Below are positions 45,900 through 58,059 of a stretch of DNA of 64,000 nucleotides, one piece after another. How positions within the stretch are numbered: position 1 is the first letter of the stretch; the number at the start of each line of letters is the position of its first letter. The translations under genes and the position numbers were made by a program. The DNA is from Anisodus tanguticus (taxonomy: Eukaryota; Streptophyta; Magnoliopsida; Solanales; Solanaceae). The notes beneath the pieces are model-generated. The model saw only the letters and a list, made by a program, of their open reading frames with translations. It ran no database searches and had not been told where the DNA came from. The stretch covers positions 3,290,646-3,354,645 of the forward strand of contig CM067561.1 of NCBI GenBank assembly GCA_034509755.1, in the 5' to 3' direction.

Positions 45900-46263
45900 A
45901 CCCCAAAAAAGGGACATTTGTGCGAATTACCCATACTCTAATTCATTTTTATTTATATATTTTAAATTAAATATTTTTATTTGGCCCACAGGCTAGTCTA
46001 GCCCAGCCTCGCTCAAGTCTCATGGGCCGGCAAATTTATTTGGATCGGATTAAAAAGGCTCATTTTTAAATGGACTCTAAAAATTATAGTCAAACCCTAT
46101 TAAATCATGGGCTGAGCTAGATCACACCAGCGGGCCAAGCCCATACCGACGACTCTAATTGCAATTAGATCTTTTTAACATATTTTTATTAAGATTATAT
46201 CATTTAAGTCTTTACACTAGGTTACCAAAATAATCTAAAGGCTTGATACATAATTTACCTTAC

Positions 46264-48365
46264 GAAAAAGGGTCAGATCTACCCTTAGCATATATGATAT
46301 TGCGCACGTTTGTCCTCATTTTAAACGGTGTCTCAGTTATGTCCTTACGGTTGTGTTTTGCTTATACTCGTGCCCTCAATTTAACAGAAACCTGAAAAAA
46401 ATATTGGAGGGCATATTTGTTACGTTTCGCACAGTATAGCACATATTTGATCCATTGTCTTGAATTACATATTGTACCAATAGTTCTCAGATTTTTTTTG
46501 AAGTCCATTTTATGCTAGCCAATATTTTTTTTGGTACTACATTTTGAAACTTCATACTTATCGTGCTACTCCACACTTTGCTCTCTTATTCTTTCACTTG
46601 CTTATTTTGTCGGAAGCTTCGAGTTCTCCAAATAGTCGTGGAAGGGTATATGGATGTGGAGTTGTTGTACTCCACTCAAATCATGGACTTCAAATAATTC
46701 TACTAAATTTCTGTCATGCGTGGAATCACGAAAGGGACATACCACATTGAATTTATGCAAGAAACTATATAAATGCTTAAAATGTAATATTTTCTCTGTT
46801 ATTATTATTAAAATTTCAGCACTGTGAGAGACGTTTTTTGAGGTTTCATAAGTCTGATGTAAGTTATCTCTTTTTCTTTGTGATTATTTTTGTTTTGTGG
46901 TAAATCTGTTATTTTTTTATGTTTATGTTTATGTTGTGTTGCGGAGATCTCTTCCCTTTTATTTTTTGTTGCATGCATTATCGTGTAGATAGAGACTGGG
47001 AAGACAAAACATTTTCAGCAGAAACTATCCAGGTCATCAACAAAATTGAAAATAAAAATGATGTTATGATTAGTGTTTAAAAATGCAGTTTTGGGACTCG
47101 CCTCGGGGCGGGGCACTAGCAAAACGCCTCAGGGCTTAGTTCTGTGAGGCTTACGCCCTAAACCCCGACCGTACGCCCTAAGCACGCCTAACGCCCAACG
47201 CCCAACGCTCGGTGCTCGCCTAATATTTCTTGCACAAATTATGTGTCAAAATTCATAATTAACATTGTTGACCCTCGTAATTCTTTAGTAAATTAATGAT
47301 GCTTAATAGTTGTTTTCATTGATAGAAATAAGGAGATTGAGAGTAACTCAAATAACAAGTCGTTGTATTGTATATTTACTATTTGAGAACATTGTGAGGG
47401 TGATTATCAGTTAACATTTAAAAAAAATACATATCTGAATTTACATCTTCACTTGTCATTGGTCTTCATGTTTTGTCCTATGTCTCAAAATTATCATATT
47501 TTATTAATTCTCTATTTGAAAGTAATTTTGTTTAATTCATGAAAGAGCGATGTTTTAGTTATAATACTGATAAATTTTATTGATAATTTTTTATGGAGGT
47601 ATATTGCATAGTATAATAGTAATATATTTTAACAAATTGAGATTCTTTTATTATTTGAAAGTTAAGTTGTTAGAGTTGATTGCATCTCATAATAACTTTT
47701 ATATCAGTGCATTATTTATACTTGTAAAATCATGTTAGAAGTTTTGTTTTCTAGGAGTTTCTTTAATCATGTATTTAATTTTTCTAAACTATTAATTTAT
47801 ATTTTATATTTTTTATGTTAATATATTATTTTACTACATTATAAATTTAAAACTTAAATATTCATGGGCCTTACGCCCCATGCCTCGGGACTTACGCCTC
47901 GCCCCGTGATAAGTAAAGCGTATCGCCTCACGCCCCCGCCATTTAAAACACTAGTTATGATCATTAGTGAAAACAATCTTTTGAAAAGTAAAAATAGTGC
48001 TTTTATTAGTGAAAATGATCTTTAAAATATGGATGTAATCACATTTGATCTTTTAGTTGTATAATTTAGATGTAATGTATTGGTGGATGGATTGTAATTG
48101 CAAATGTTTATTGTGTTTTGAAATGGAATGATATTTTGTGCCATATTATTATTTTTATGCCATAATATTCAAGAATTTGAATAGATTAAATATGCCCCTA
48201 TACTATGTGAAACTGAACAAATATGTCCTACAATATATTTTTGTTAAATCGAAGGGCACAAGTATAAACAAAACATAATGATAAGAATATAACTGAGATA
48301 ATGTTTAAAATGAGAGAACACACGCACAATATCACATATGGTGAGGGCATATCTTAACTTCTTTG
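46264..48365. mobile_element. Long-TIR DNA element (MULE-like)
   Basis: Inverted repeats of about 185 bases occupy 46264-46455 and 48183-48365. For example, CATATATGATATTGCGCACG on the left corresponds to the complement of CGCACAATATCACATATG on the right, and TTTAAACGGTGTCTCAGTTA to its diverged complement. No TSD or transposase is evident. Long TIRs with unrelated internal DNA are typical of Mutator-like non-autonomous elements. The superfamily is inference. Confidence 0.75.
47071..47953. mobile_element. hAT-type non-autonomous element, 883 bp
   Basis: The ends are TAGTGTTTAAAAATG and CATTTAAAACACTA, with a perfect 8-base TSD, GTTATGAT, at 47063-47070 and 47954-47961. Subterminal regions are rich in CGCCTCGGGGCGGGGC and GCCTTACGCCCC motifs in inverted orientation, around an AT-rich centre. 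It is nested in the long-TIR element. No protein is encoded. Confidence 0.9.
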
Positions 48366-48758
48366 CCATACACGCATTAGTTATTGCGAGAAAACCTTTC
48401 TATTAATTCGAGACTTTCTTAAGATACTATTGCGTGCTAATTTCATCCATAGTCATTCCATTCTTTCTGACTATTTGGTAGTGAATTTCTATTTCCTTTT
48501 GCACCAACGATCTCGGTGATCCTTCTGCATGCCTCGATACTACGGTATTTACTTTTGTGCGGTAGTTAGTAGGCGACAATCGATCCATCCCTTCATAACA
48601 TCAAGAACCTATGTTCTCAACATACCACTTTTGAAATCGAAGTTATGTCACGCAAACTTGCTTGAGAGGGCCAACAATTGTTTTTCTTTTGTAGCTAGGC
48701 ACTCATAACGAATGCACTTATGGTAGAAGTATTTCATATCCGTACAACCTTTCATATT
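48366..48758. other. Intergenic, nothing recognised
   Basis: About 390 bases show no open frame, repeat terminus or RNA gene that I can identify. Confidence 0.5.
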
Positions 48759-49639
48759 TGTCAAACCCCAGCTTCGGGATGTGTGGCCGGCACCCGGCGT
48801 CGGAATGCCCCGAGCGTAGCACCTGTATATTATAGCGCGAATATATATAATTGTATGGGCCGATAAGGCCTCAGAATGACTATCACAAGAGAGATTGAAA
48901 ATAATAAACTAAATAAGTGACCGCAAACCAACATGTGTATATATACCGTAAGGCTAACAAGGCCACTGCTAACATCAGAAGGCCGACAAGGTCATAGCAA
49001 TAGTAATATCAGAATAACAAGAAGGCTGACAAGGCCATACAAAATGACAATACATAACCCGCTAGTCTATAAGCCTCTAAAAGTCATATAACAAACAATT
49101 AGGTCGGGACAGGGCCCCATAATACCAAAAATATGTACATAAATGCATATCCAAAACTCAGACAGCAACTCTGAAAGAAGAGGAGTGCTCTAACTCAAGC
49201 TAAATAGTGACCCTACCAAGAAGGCTTGTCAATCATATATATCTACACCTGCGAGCATGAAACACATTGTCCCCTAACAAAATGGACGCCAGTACGAAAG
49301 ATGTACTGAATATGTAAGGCATGTAAACATGTATAAGAATTTAATACAAAAGAAGTATGTAGGAACTAACCTGCAACTCATAAAAAGGCCGATGAGGGCA
49401 TATAACTGATATAACCATGAATATATGCATAAAAGTAAAATCAAGCCTCTCTATGGGGCCATATAATATAGTATCAAGCCTCTTTGTGGGGCCATCTCAT
49501 CATAAATTGCCCGACTATATAGGACGCGGTAATATCTGCCCAACTGATCAGTGGTATGCACATATAAGTACCTGCCCAACCGACTATAGTGTGGCACGGT
49601 AAGAAACTAGATACATATATATAAGTACAACACAAGATA
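48759..49639 (-). mobile_element. Antisense gypsy 3' LTR, distal part
   Basis: On the minus strand it ends CTGGGGTTTGACA. CATGTTTACATGCCTTACATATTCAGTAC (complement of about 49310-49338) is the same stretch seen in the sense LTR near 62119. It continues across the copia element at 56226-56572. Confidence 0.7.
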
Positions 49640-49774
49640 GACCTCAATAAGCTGATGAAGCTTTCCTTTATTTTAATTATACATACAATGATAATATTTG
49701 TTACAAAAATATCCCTATCACATCTCTATGTGATTATCTTGAGGGCATATTTCCAACAATCTCCCTCTTGCACT

Positions 49775-51240
49775 AAGCCAATCACCCTTGTATTGAATGC
49801 CCATGCATTCTAGATGATTGTCAAACTGCTATTATGACAAAGCCTTAGTGAATGGGTCTGAAATGTTGTTCATGGTGTCAACTCTCACGAGAGTCATATC
49901 GCCACATCCAACGATCTCTCTCAAGAGATGGAAGTGTCTTAAAATATGCTTGGACTTCTAGTGAGACCTTGGTTCCTTTGCTTTAGCAATTGCCCCAGTA
50001 TTTCTACAATAAAGGAAAAGTGATAGTGCTATACTAGGAACTACTCCACGCTCACTATTGAACTTTTTCATCCAGACTGCTTCCTTAGCGGCTTCACTTG
50101 CACCAATATATTCTGCCTGAGTTGTTGAGTCAGCTGCTGTCAGTTTCTTAATGCTCCTCCAACTAACTGCACCTCTATTTATGATAAAAACAAATCCTGA
50201 TATGGTTTGGCTATCATCTGGGTTAGATTAACTTGAATCTGTATATCCTTCAAGTTTTAATTCTGAACCACCCCCGTAGATGAGAAAAGCATCTTTAGTT
50301 CTTCTCAAGTACTTTAAGATTTTCTTTACTACTTTCTAGTGCTCCTTAACGGTGTTAGCCTAAAATCTACTTACTATTCCAAGGGAAAAAGAAATATCAG
50401 ATCTAGTACATAGCATGTCATAAATGATAGATCATACAATTGAAGCATAATGAATCTTACTCATCCTCGGTCTCTCCTCAGATGTCTTTGGGGATACTGT
50501 CTTGGAGAGATGAATATTGTGTGTAGAAGGAAAGTACCATCTCTTACTTTCTACCATGCTGAACTGATTCAGCAAAATGTCTATGTACCTCTACTGAGAC
50601 AAGTCTAACATCCTTTTTGATCTATCCCTATAGACCCTCATTCCTAAGAAGAATAATGATTCCCCAAGTCTTGTGATATCCAAGTTTTGACCTTTTGAAG
50701 CACTGGGATGTTACTTCCTATTAACAGAATATCATCCATGTATAGTACCAAAACTATTATCACGCTCCCACTAGCCCACTTATATATACAAGGGTCATCT
50801 GGATTTCTATCAAACCCATATGACTTTATTGTTTCATTAAATCGGATATTGCAACTCCTTAATGCTTGATTTAAACCATAAATAAATCTTGTAGCTCGCA
50901 TACTTGAATTGTCTTGCCACTAATATCAAAACCCTCAGGTTAGACCATATAAACTTCTTCCTCAAGGTTTCCAATAATGAAAGTAGTCTTAACTTCTATT
51001 TTCCATATTTCATAATCGTGATATATAGCTATATCAAGCATGATCCGAGTAGATTTGAGCATAGCTACAAGAGAAAATATTTTTTCATTATCTATTGCTT
51101 GTAGCTGCCTATAGCCCTTTGCTACAAGCCAGGAATTATAGGTTTCCACCTTGCCATCAACTCCAATTTTCTCTTGAATATTCATTTGCATCTTAACGGT
51201 GTCACACCCTCAGGAGGATCAATCAAGTTCCAAACTTGAT
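49775..51240 (-). pseudogene. Antisense copia RT and RNase H
   Basis: Read on the minus strand: AKGYRQLQAIDNEKIFSLVA (51140-51080 region), then YGLNQALRSCNIRFNE, DDPCIYKW, and the intact catalytic YMDD in VLYMDDILLIGS (complement of 50731-50742). RNase H shows GYTDSS followed by a stop, then GFVFIINRGAVSWRS and DSTTQAEYIGASEAAKEA near 50120. Frameshifts separate the segments. Non-functional. Confidence 0.85.
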
Positions 51241-51439
51241 TCACCTATATGGAGTCCATCTCTGATTTCAATGCCTAAAGCCCTTTTTAAGATTCAATAC
51301 TCTTTATTTCCTCATCATAGGTCGAGGGATCATCATTCTTAGTGATATCTGTTTCTTTGTCATTTTCAACAACAAGCCCGTAGTACCTTTTTGGTTGCCT
51401 ATGGTCCCTTTGTGACCTACAAGGATTTGAATTATTTCA

Positions 51440-52960
51440 TGGCCCTTTTGAGTGTCAACCTGTGACCCTTGGACCTCTTCTTGGATCAAAGTCTTATATG
51501 TAAATTATTGGCCTTGGATCTCAATTTCCCTCTCACTAGCCTTTTCAAGGATGAACTCTTTTTCCAAGAAATTAGCATGTATATCAACAAACACCTTTTG
51601 TTCAGTAGGGTGGTAGAAATAGTATCCCTTTGTTTCTTTTGGATAGTCCACGAATATACATCTATCTGATTTGGGAGCAAGTTTATTTGATTCAAGCCTT
51701 TTTACATAAGCAGGACATCCCCCTGATCTTAACATGTTTAAGACTTGGTTTTCATCCTGTCCATATCTCATATGGTGTGGTCGAAATAGATTTTGTGAGA
51801 ACCATATTCAATATATAGGTGGTACATTCTAAGTCTTATCCCCAGAATGATATATTATTAGGTTGGTAAAAGTCATCATGGATCGTACCATATCCAATAA
51901 GGTACGATTCCTCCTCCCGGCTACTCTATTAAGTTGAGGGGTACCTGGAGGTATCCATTGTAAGAGAATTCAGCTAGTCGAGAAAACACTAGATAAGTAT
52001 TCTCCTCCTCAATATGATCTAAGAGTTTTAATTCCTTTTCCAATTTGTTTCTCAACCTCACTTCGGTATTCCTTCAACTTTTCAAAGGTTTCAGATTTCT
52101 GTTTCATAAGATACATATATCCATACCTAGAATTATCATCTGTGAAAGTCACAAATAGAAATACCCTCCTCTAGTTGTTATAGGTTCACATACATCTGAA
52201 TGTATAAGGTCTAATAATTCACTTGCCTTTCTCCATGTCCAAGGAAAGGAGATTTGTTCATCTTGCCCATAAGACATGATTCACAAATTGTATAAGGTGT
52301 GTAAACAAAAGGGTCCAAATAATCCTCCTGATACAACTCATTAATTCTTGTCTCATTGACATGACCCAAGCAACAATGCCAAAGGTAAGCGGGGATAACA
52401 TTATCTCTTTTCCATTTAGTACTAATATGATTAATATTTTTAGTGCCACTCATAACATCCAAGAATAAAACATCATCTTATGTAAAACAATTGCCATAAA
52501 ATATAGCAGAATAATACAATAAGCAACTATTGTTTTTAACATCCAAATCATAACCTTGTCAGTAACACGGAAACTGATATAATATATTGCACATATTCTG
52601 GTACATAGTAAACATTATTTAATTCTACAAACTTTCCAGAAGGCAACAAAAATGGACATTTTCTGTAGATAAGGCAGCAACTTTTGTACCATTGGCAGCT
52701 CGAAGCTCCACTTGACCTTTAGCCAATTTTCTATTCTGCTAAACACTTGTAAAGAATTACATATATGAGAATCACATGCGGTATCCAATACCCATGAGGA
52801 AGTATAATGATTTACAGAGAGATTAAATTTGATCATAAAAATATCCGAGGAAGAAGCAACATTTGCATCCTTCTTTTTGCTTTAAAGATAGGCTTTGCAG
52901 TTCCTCATCCAATGACCTTCCTTCCCACAATAGTGACAAGCTCCATTAACTTTCACATAG
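51440..52960 (-). pseudogene. Antisense copia gag end, protease, integrase
   Basis: The CCHC knuckle CHYCGKEGHWMRNC is intact (complement of 52897-52938). The protease has WVLDTACDSHICN, where DTG is usual and Ala replaces Gly (about 52790). The pre-integrase zinc region is LWHCCLGHVNETRI with CESCLMGKM (52260-52400). The integrase C-terminal part reads GGCPAYVKRL, SDRCIFVDYPKETKGYYFY (51600-51730). The core between them is broken by stops. Confidence 0.82.
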
Positions 52961-54343
52961 TTGGGCCTAGTCAACTTATTCAAATTCATTAAATCACGAA
53001 GTGATACAGAGGATGTTATTTTTGTAGTAAAGCTACATAAATTTGGACAACATATAAATGAACATTCATTGTATGATAAAAATCTATATTAGATAAGATT
53101 TTATTTAATATAGTTCTCCCACTAATTTTTCTCATTCCTCATTACGCTCTTATGAGAACGACAAACCCTGTTGGAAGGCTTCCTAGCGGGCATCAAGATC
53201 CCATTGATTTCATCAAGACCTTTTCTTTGGCACAACAAATCTTGATGAACAATAGGTAAAGAACCATTTTCCATTTATATCATATATATCTCTTGATGAT
53301 CTTTTTTGCCTCTTAGTCTCATAGTCTTGACTTTGGCACAACAAAGTATAAGGCTAAGTTAAGTTATACCCACCATTTCATAATATAGAAATGTAACAAT
53401 GCACTAAGAAAATTTCCAGGAAAGACTGGAGGGGTCAACAAAGTGAGTCATTTAACATTGTTGGCACAACAAAATATTAGCCTTGTTGACAAAATTTTCA
53501 AAGATGTGTTAATGCGTCCCTATTTTTTGAAACTTGAAGTTCCCACCCTTGGCTTTGGCACAACAAAGTGAGTCATTTAACATTTCATATTAACATCCCA
53601 TATTTTAAAGAGATAGGTCACCTTTTCTCACAACATGGGTCTTGGCTTTAGCACAACAAACTCATGTCCTTGGTCCAGTATGTTACTATGCCTAAATGGT
53701 GGGAGGCACAAGTGATATTCTTGCTATCTATCGTCGTATTTAACTTATTTTTTTGTGTGAGGGAGTTTTAATTTTACTAGGTCTCATAAATGTCATTAAA
53801 TCACATGTAATACATATGATCAATAAGCATCAATTTATGATGAATAAACACAGTCATTCACATATCTTTATGAATGGATATTATACACAAGATAACTAAA
53901 TTCATTTTAGTTTTGCAACACCAATCAAGCTATATGTTGTGTTCTTTGATCATGTAACTGATAAAATACTTTTATCAATAAGGTTTTTGGTTAAAACTAG
54001 ATAAAATGAATTTGTGGCAGCAACCCGAAATAAAAAAGCAATTTTGCGCTGCTTTAGTAAAACAGTCATATCTCCCAATTGGAGTATCGAAATCAGGTAC
54101 CGTTAATTTTTTTTAGAATAGGGATACAACATATAAATTTTTCATATTTTAAATCCACATAGATTAGATCAGTTCTTTCTCTAAAGTCGGCCCAAAAATA
54201 GCCTCTCTTAAGATTACTTTTCGTTAATTCTGCATTCTAGTAATGTTTCCAAAAATCTTTCTCTAATCAAGACACACATTAGCTAGACTTAGAAACATCC
54301 ATATTGCAAATCTAACATGAATTTATATGTATTTAATGAGAGT
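52961..54343 (-). mobile_element. Antisense copia leader/gag region with repeated motif
   Basis: I see no convincing gag protein here. Five copies of a 15-base motif, on the plus strand CTTTGGCACAACAAA or one-off variants, lie at 53225, 53331, 53460, 53553 and 53646. Longer shared strings such as ACAAAGTGAGTCATTTAACA occur at about 53440 and 53563. Confidence 0.65.
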
Positions 54344-54356
54344 GGCTCTGATACCA
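54344..54356 (-). other. Primer-binding site of antisense copia
   Basis: The complement reads TGGTATCAGAGCC, a perfect initiator-tRNA-Met complement, two bases inside the LTR end. Confidence 0.88.
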
Positions 54357-56225
54357 CATGAAAAAAATATTGAATTGGACAACGCAGCGGAAACGTGTAA
54401 TTTTTAAATTGTTTATAATGGATCAACTTTCCAATCAAGGATATTTATCACGAGACTACATGTAAATGATAAAGAAGAATAGAAGTGTACCAATAAACCT
54501 TTTGCTTCTTAATCTTGTTGATGTATATGCTTTTCTTATCTCCAAATGTCCTCCCTCCAAAGTAAGTCCACTAAGATCCTTGGGATATCTCTTGCACTAA
54601 TATTTAAGACTCCTATAGCTAATTAGAGAGAGTATCTTGTATCTCATACAAGAGATGAAACATTTAATAAAACACTTGTGTTGAATTTTTGCACATAAGG
54701 CTCTCTTATATAGAGCTCCAAGGTTTACCTACAAAGAGACAATTGTCAAGTCTCAAGAACATGTATCTTCCTACAAAGATAAGTGTTCTTAGACTTCAAG
54801 ACAAGTGTCTTCTTAACAAGACATGTGTGTAGTCTTTATGACATATGTAATATCTAATATGTTACATTATTTTACTCTCTTTGTAGTTATTTCCCAGTTG
54901 AGTCATCTAGCCCATTTTAATGGTTCAACAAGCTCATTATGAAATTACACAAATATTAGCCCATGAAATATTCTAAATACATCAAAGTCTATTCTTTTAT
55001 TTTAAGTGCATAGGAAATATTACTTAGGTGCTAGCCAAACAAAATTATTTTCCAAGACTTCTCTAAGTCTTTTAGACAATATCCAATTGAATCTTATATT
55101 GTGTGACCCTTTGAGATCCCGGTCAAAGCTGCACATGGACTACTACCCGACCAACATTTGATCGATAGTCAATACAAATAATTTGTTAACTCTTTGACAT
55201 AAATATTTATTCCAATTAATCAATTAACTCTTTAATTGATTAAATTGAATAGAAGAGCTCTTTCTCTCTTATCGAGGCAGTCTAATGATCTAGATTACCG
55301 TCTAGCAATAGGTCAAGACCTCCAGTGACCTAGGACATGGTGGAGATACCAAAATTCCTTCAGTGGTAGGTAAACGTGTAATTCAATCCTTCATGTCGTA
55401 CATCCAAGATGAGATAAGGGAATAGATATTGTCAATCCCAAATTCTCATCTCTATGTGCCGATCTACGGATGTATAACTTAATAAAAAGACACTAGAAAT
55501 TCATTTCTTGATCTGGTCCTACTCTTACCAGAGATTCCCAAGTCATAATCCCACGAGATTACATAGGACGTATACTCCCCATACAAAGAGCGAACTGATC
55601 CCATCTTGATCCACTTATTACCTTCAATATACACTTCCCTACTTGCAAAACACATCGTGAACATCAATACATTATGCGCCTAAGGTGAATCAACGCATAG
55701 GTTGGTGCATATAAGATACCATGGCGATCTCATAGCTAAGGATCACTTACACAACCTCCATATGAGTACTTCCTTATTGCCAAGCTAGTAGTGCATCCGT
55801 TAAGGTTTCCTCATACAGGTCAATCCAGTGAACTCATTCTCTAATAAGCACTCACATTCTTGTATTAGTATCACACACACAAGTGGTTATGAGATTAACC
55901 ACCCTCTCCATTGGGTATGCATAGAATGTGTCAGTCTAACCGGTTTACCGATATCCTTTCTTGATAAACCATAATGACTAGTGATGTTTAAGATCAGGGC
56001 TTTCGAGGCATCAAGGTCTCATTGGTATGATCACTATCACAACTCTCAAATCCATTGCCCTAATCTAAGGGTTTCATCATCATCTACAAGTTATATAAAC
56101 AATACACAATAAGATGATGAAGATTGGATATTATTATAATTATCATACACTGATAATATTTGTTACAAAAATATCCCTATCACAACTTCATATGATTGGC
56201 TTCAGGGGATATTTCAAACAATGTT

Positions 56226-56572
56226 CACCAAGGTAAACTCTGAAATTAAGGAACTCTTATTTCTCAACCAACTACCTGAAATGCACCCGGATGCCTCGGG
56301 ACCAGAACAAAGGCTCGACTAAGTCATAAATGACATTTCAGATCTAGTATAATCAACAAAAACCCAAAATGGCGTGTTTACCCAAAATTCAATTCTTGGC
56401 CAAACTTCTCTAATTCTTCAATTAAGAAATTTCTAAACTTGCTAAAATCAATTCAAAATTGAAAATAGTGCCACCCATCTGCGCAGGTCATAAATACATA
56501 ATTAAAGCTATAGGGAGGGTATTCTATGGATGTCTATGTAAAAAGCTCAAAATGACTATGTGAGTTGTTACA
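56226..56572 (-). mobile_element. Antisense gypsy 3' LTR, proximal part
   Basis: The minus-strand start TGTAACAACTCACATAGTC and TTTTGAGC follow the family tail CATTCGAGGACGAACG (complement near 56590-56608). The sequence breaks at the copia 5' LTR. ATGTT at 56221-56225 would be the copia target duplication. Confidence 0.75.
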
Positions 56573-56602
56573 TCATATACCACTTAAATAAACGTTCGTC
56601 CT

Positions 56603-58000
56603 CGAATGGTAAAGAAAAGAAACTATCTGGACTCTTAAAAAGTTAGGGATATCTAATCCGCATATCAAACTTGGTCTCCCAAGTAGCCTCCTCAACGGGA
56701 TGATTCCTCCATTGCACTTTCACCAAAGATATCTCTTTCGACCTCAACTTTCGAACCTGTCTATCCAAAATAACTTTAGGTTCTTCCTCAAAGGCCAAAT
56801 TTTGATCAAGCATCACCGAATCCCACTTAATCATATGAGAACTATCTGAATGGTACTTCTTCAGCATTGAGACATGAAACACTGGATGAACACCAGATAT
56901 CCCAAGAGGTAAGGCTAACTCATAGGCCGCCTCAAAATGATCTCAAAAGGCCCAATACACCTCGGGATCAACTTGTCCTTCTTCCCAAATCTCCTTACAC
57001 CCTTCATGTGTGAAACCTTCAACAGGACCTGCTCCCCAACCATAAACTCCAGATCACAGACTTTCCGATCCGTATAACTCTTTTTCCTACTCTAAGTTAT
57101 GATAAGTCTCTTGAATCAACCTGACTTTATCCAAGGAATCTCTCAACGAGTCTATACCCCATGGCCTAACCTTGAAAACATCAAACCAACCAATCGGAGA
57201 ACGACACATCCTATCATATAAAGCTTCAAATAGCGCCATCTTCATACACTAGTGATAACTATTGTTGTACGCAAACTCTGTCAAAGCTAGAAATTGGTCC
57301 CAATGACTACCAAAATCAACTAAACAGGCTTGCAACATATCCTCAAGAACCTGCATAGTCTACTCGGATTGGACATCGATCTAAGGGTGGAAAGTTATGC
57401 TAAGCTCCACACTAGTACCCAACTCCTTCTGTATAGACCGCCAAAAATAAGATGTGAACTCTGTGCCTCGGTCCGAAATGATAGAAATGGTTATTCCATG
57501 CAATCAAACTATCTATTGAATGTAGTTTTGGCGACCTTCTCCGAACTGTAGGTAGTTTGAACCAGTGAAGTGTGTGAGTTTGGTCAACCTATCTACAATA
57601 ACCCAAATAGCATCAAACTTGCCTAAAGTCTGTAGCAATCCTACCACGAAGTCCATAACAATCTGCTCCCACTTCCACTCGGGTATAGGCATCCTCTGAA
57701 TCACTCCACCAAAGACCGAGACATAAACTCCACTATGCCTCTCTTTATCTGACATCACTAATACTGTTGCTTCAAGTGACGGTACATCTTTATAGCCCCT
57801 GGGTTAATAGAATATCTCAAACTATGAGCCTCATCCATGATCAATTTTGTCAAATCACCCACTCTAGGAACAAAAACTCAACGCTTGATCCCCAAAACAC
57901 CATCACTATCAAGAAACGGCTCCTTACTTCTTCCCGCAACTCCTATACAACTTCACATCATCAAACTGCTGAGTCTTAATTTGCTTCAATAAAGTAGACT
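56603..58000 (-). pseudogene. Antisense gypsy integrase and chromodomain
   Basis: On the minus strand the C-terminus reads FHVSMLKKYHSDSSHMI, VILDRQVRKLRSKEISLVKV, QWRNHPVEEATWE and ends in RIRYP (56882-56643), a complete chromodomain-type end. The integrase start reads WKWEQIVMDFVVGL and IWVIVDRLTKLTHF (57700-57570) with the first catalytic D. The rest of the core is shifted. It would act in integration and heterochromatin targeting. Confidence 0.82.
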
Positions 58001-58059
58001 GCACCTCCACATAAGCTAGAACTCTACCAGGCTCCAAAATATGAAGTCTCTCAAATCAA

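Larger units (their letters stand above)
41072..46157. mobile_element. hAT-type element with LINE and MITE nested inside
   Basis: The left end is TAGAGATGTCAATA and the right end reads, inverted, TAGAGTCGTCGGTA. Both continue into GGGCT-rich subterminal sequence. A perfect 8-base TSD, ATTGCAAT, is at 41064-41071 and 46158-46165. No hAT transposase is seen. Without the RTE LINE and the foldback MITE the element would be roughly 1.4-1.7 kb, a non-autonomous size. Confidence 0.8.
49640..56220 (-). mobile_element. Antisense Ty1/copia nested in the gypsy LTR
   Basis: The 5' LTR is 54359-56220 (1.86 kb). It starts on the minus strand TGTTTGAAATATCCCC and ends TTTTTTTCA. The 3' LTR begins at 49768 (TGTTGGAAATATGCCC) but only about 130 bases remain before gypsy LTR sequence resumes near 49640. 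The PBS is on the complement of 54344-54356. The interior carries gag, protease, integrase, RT and RNase H in copia order with many stops. Coordinates at the truncated end are approximate. Confidence 0.82.

Noticed and set aside
53225..53660. Regularly spaced repeats considered as a CRISPR-like array
   Set aside because: Repeats are 15 bases with spacings of about 90-130 bases, in a plant retrotransposon leader. There are no cas genes and the organism is eukaryotic.
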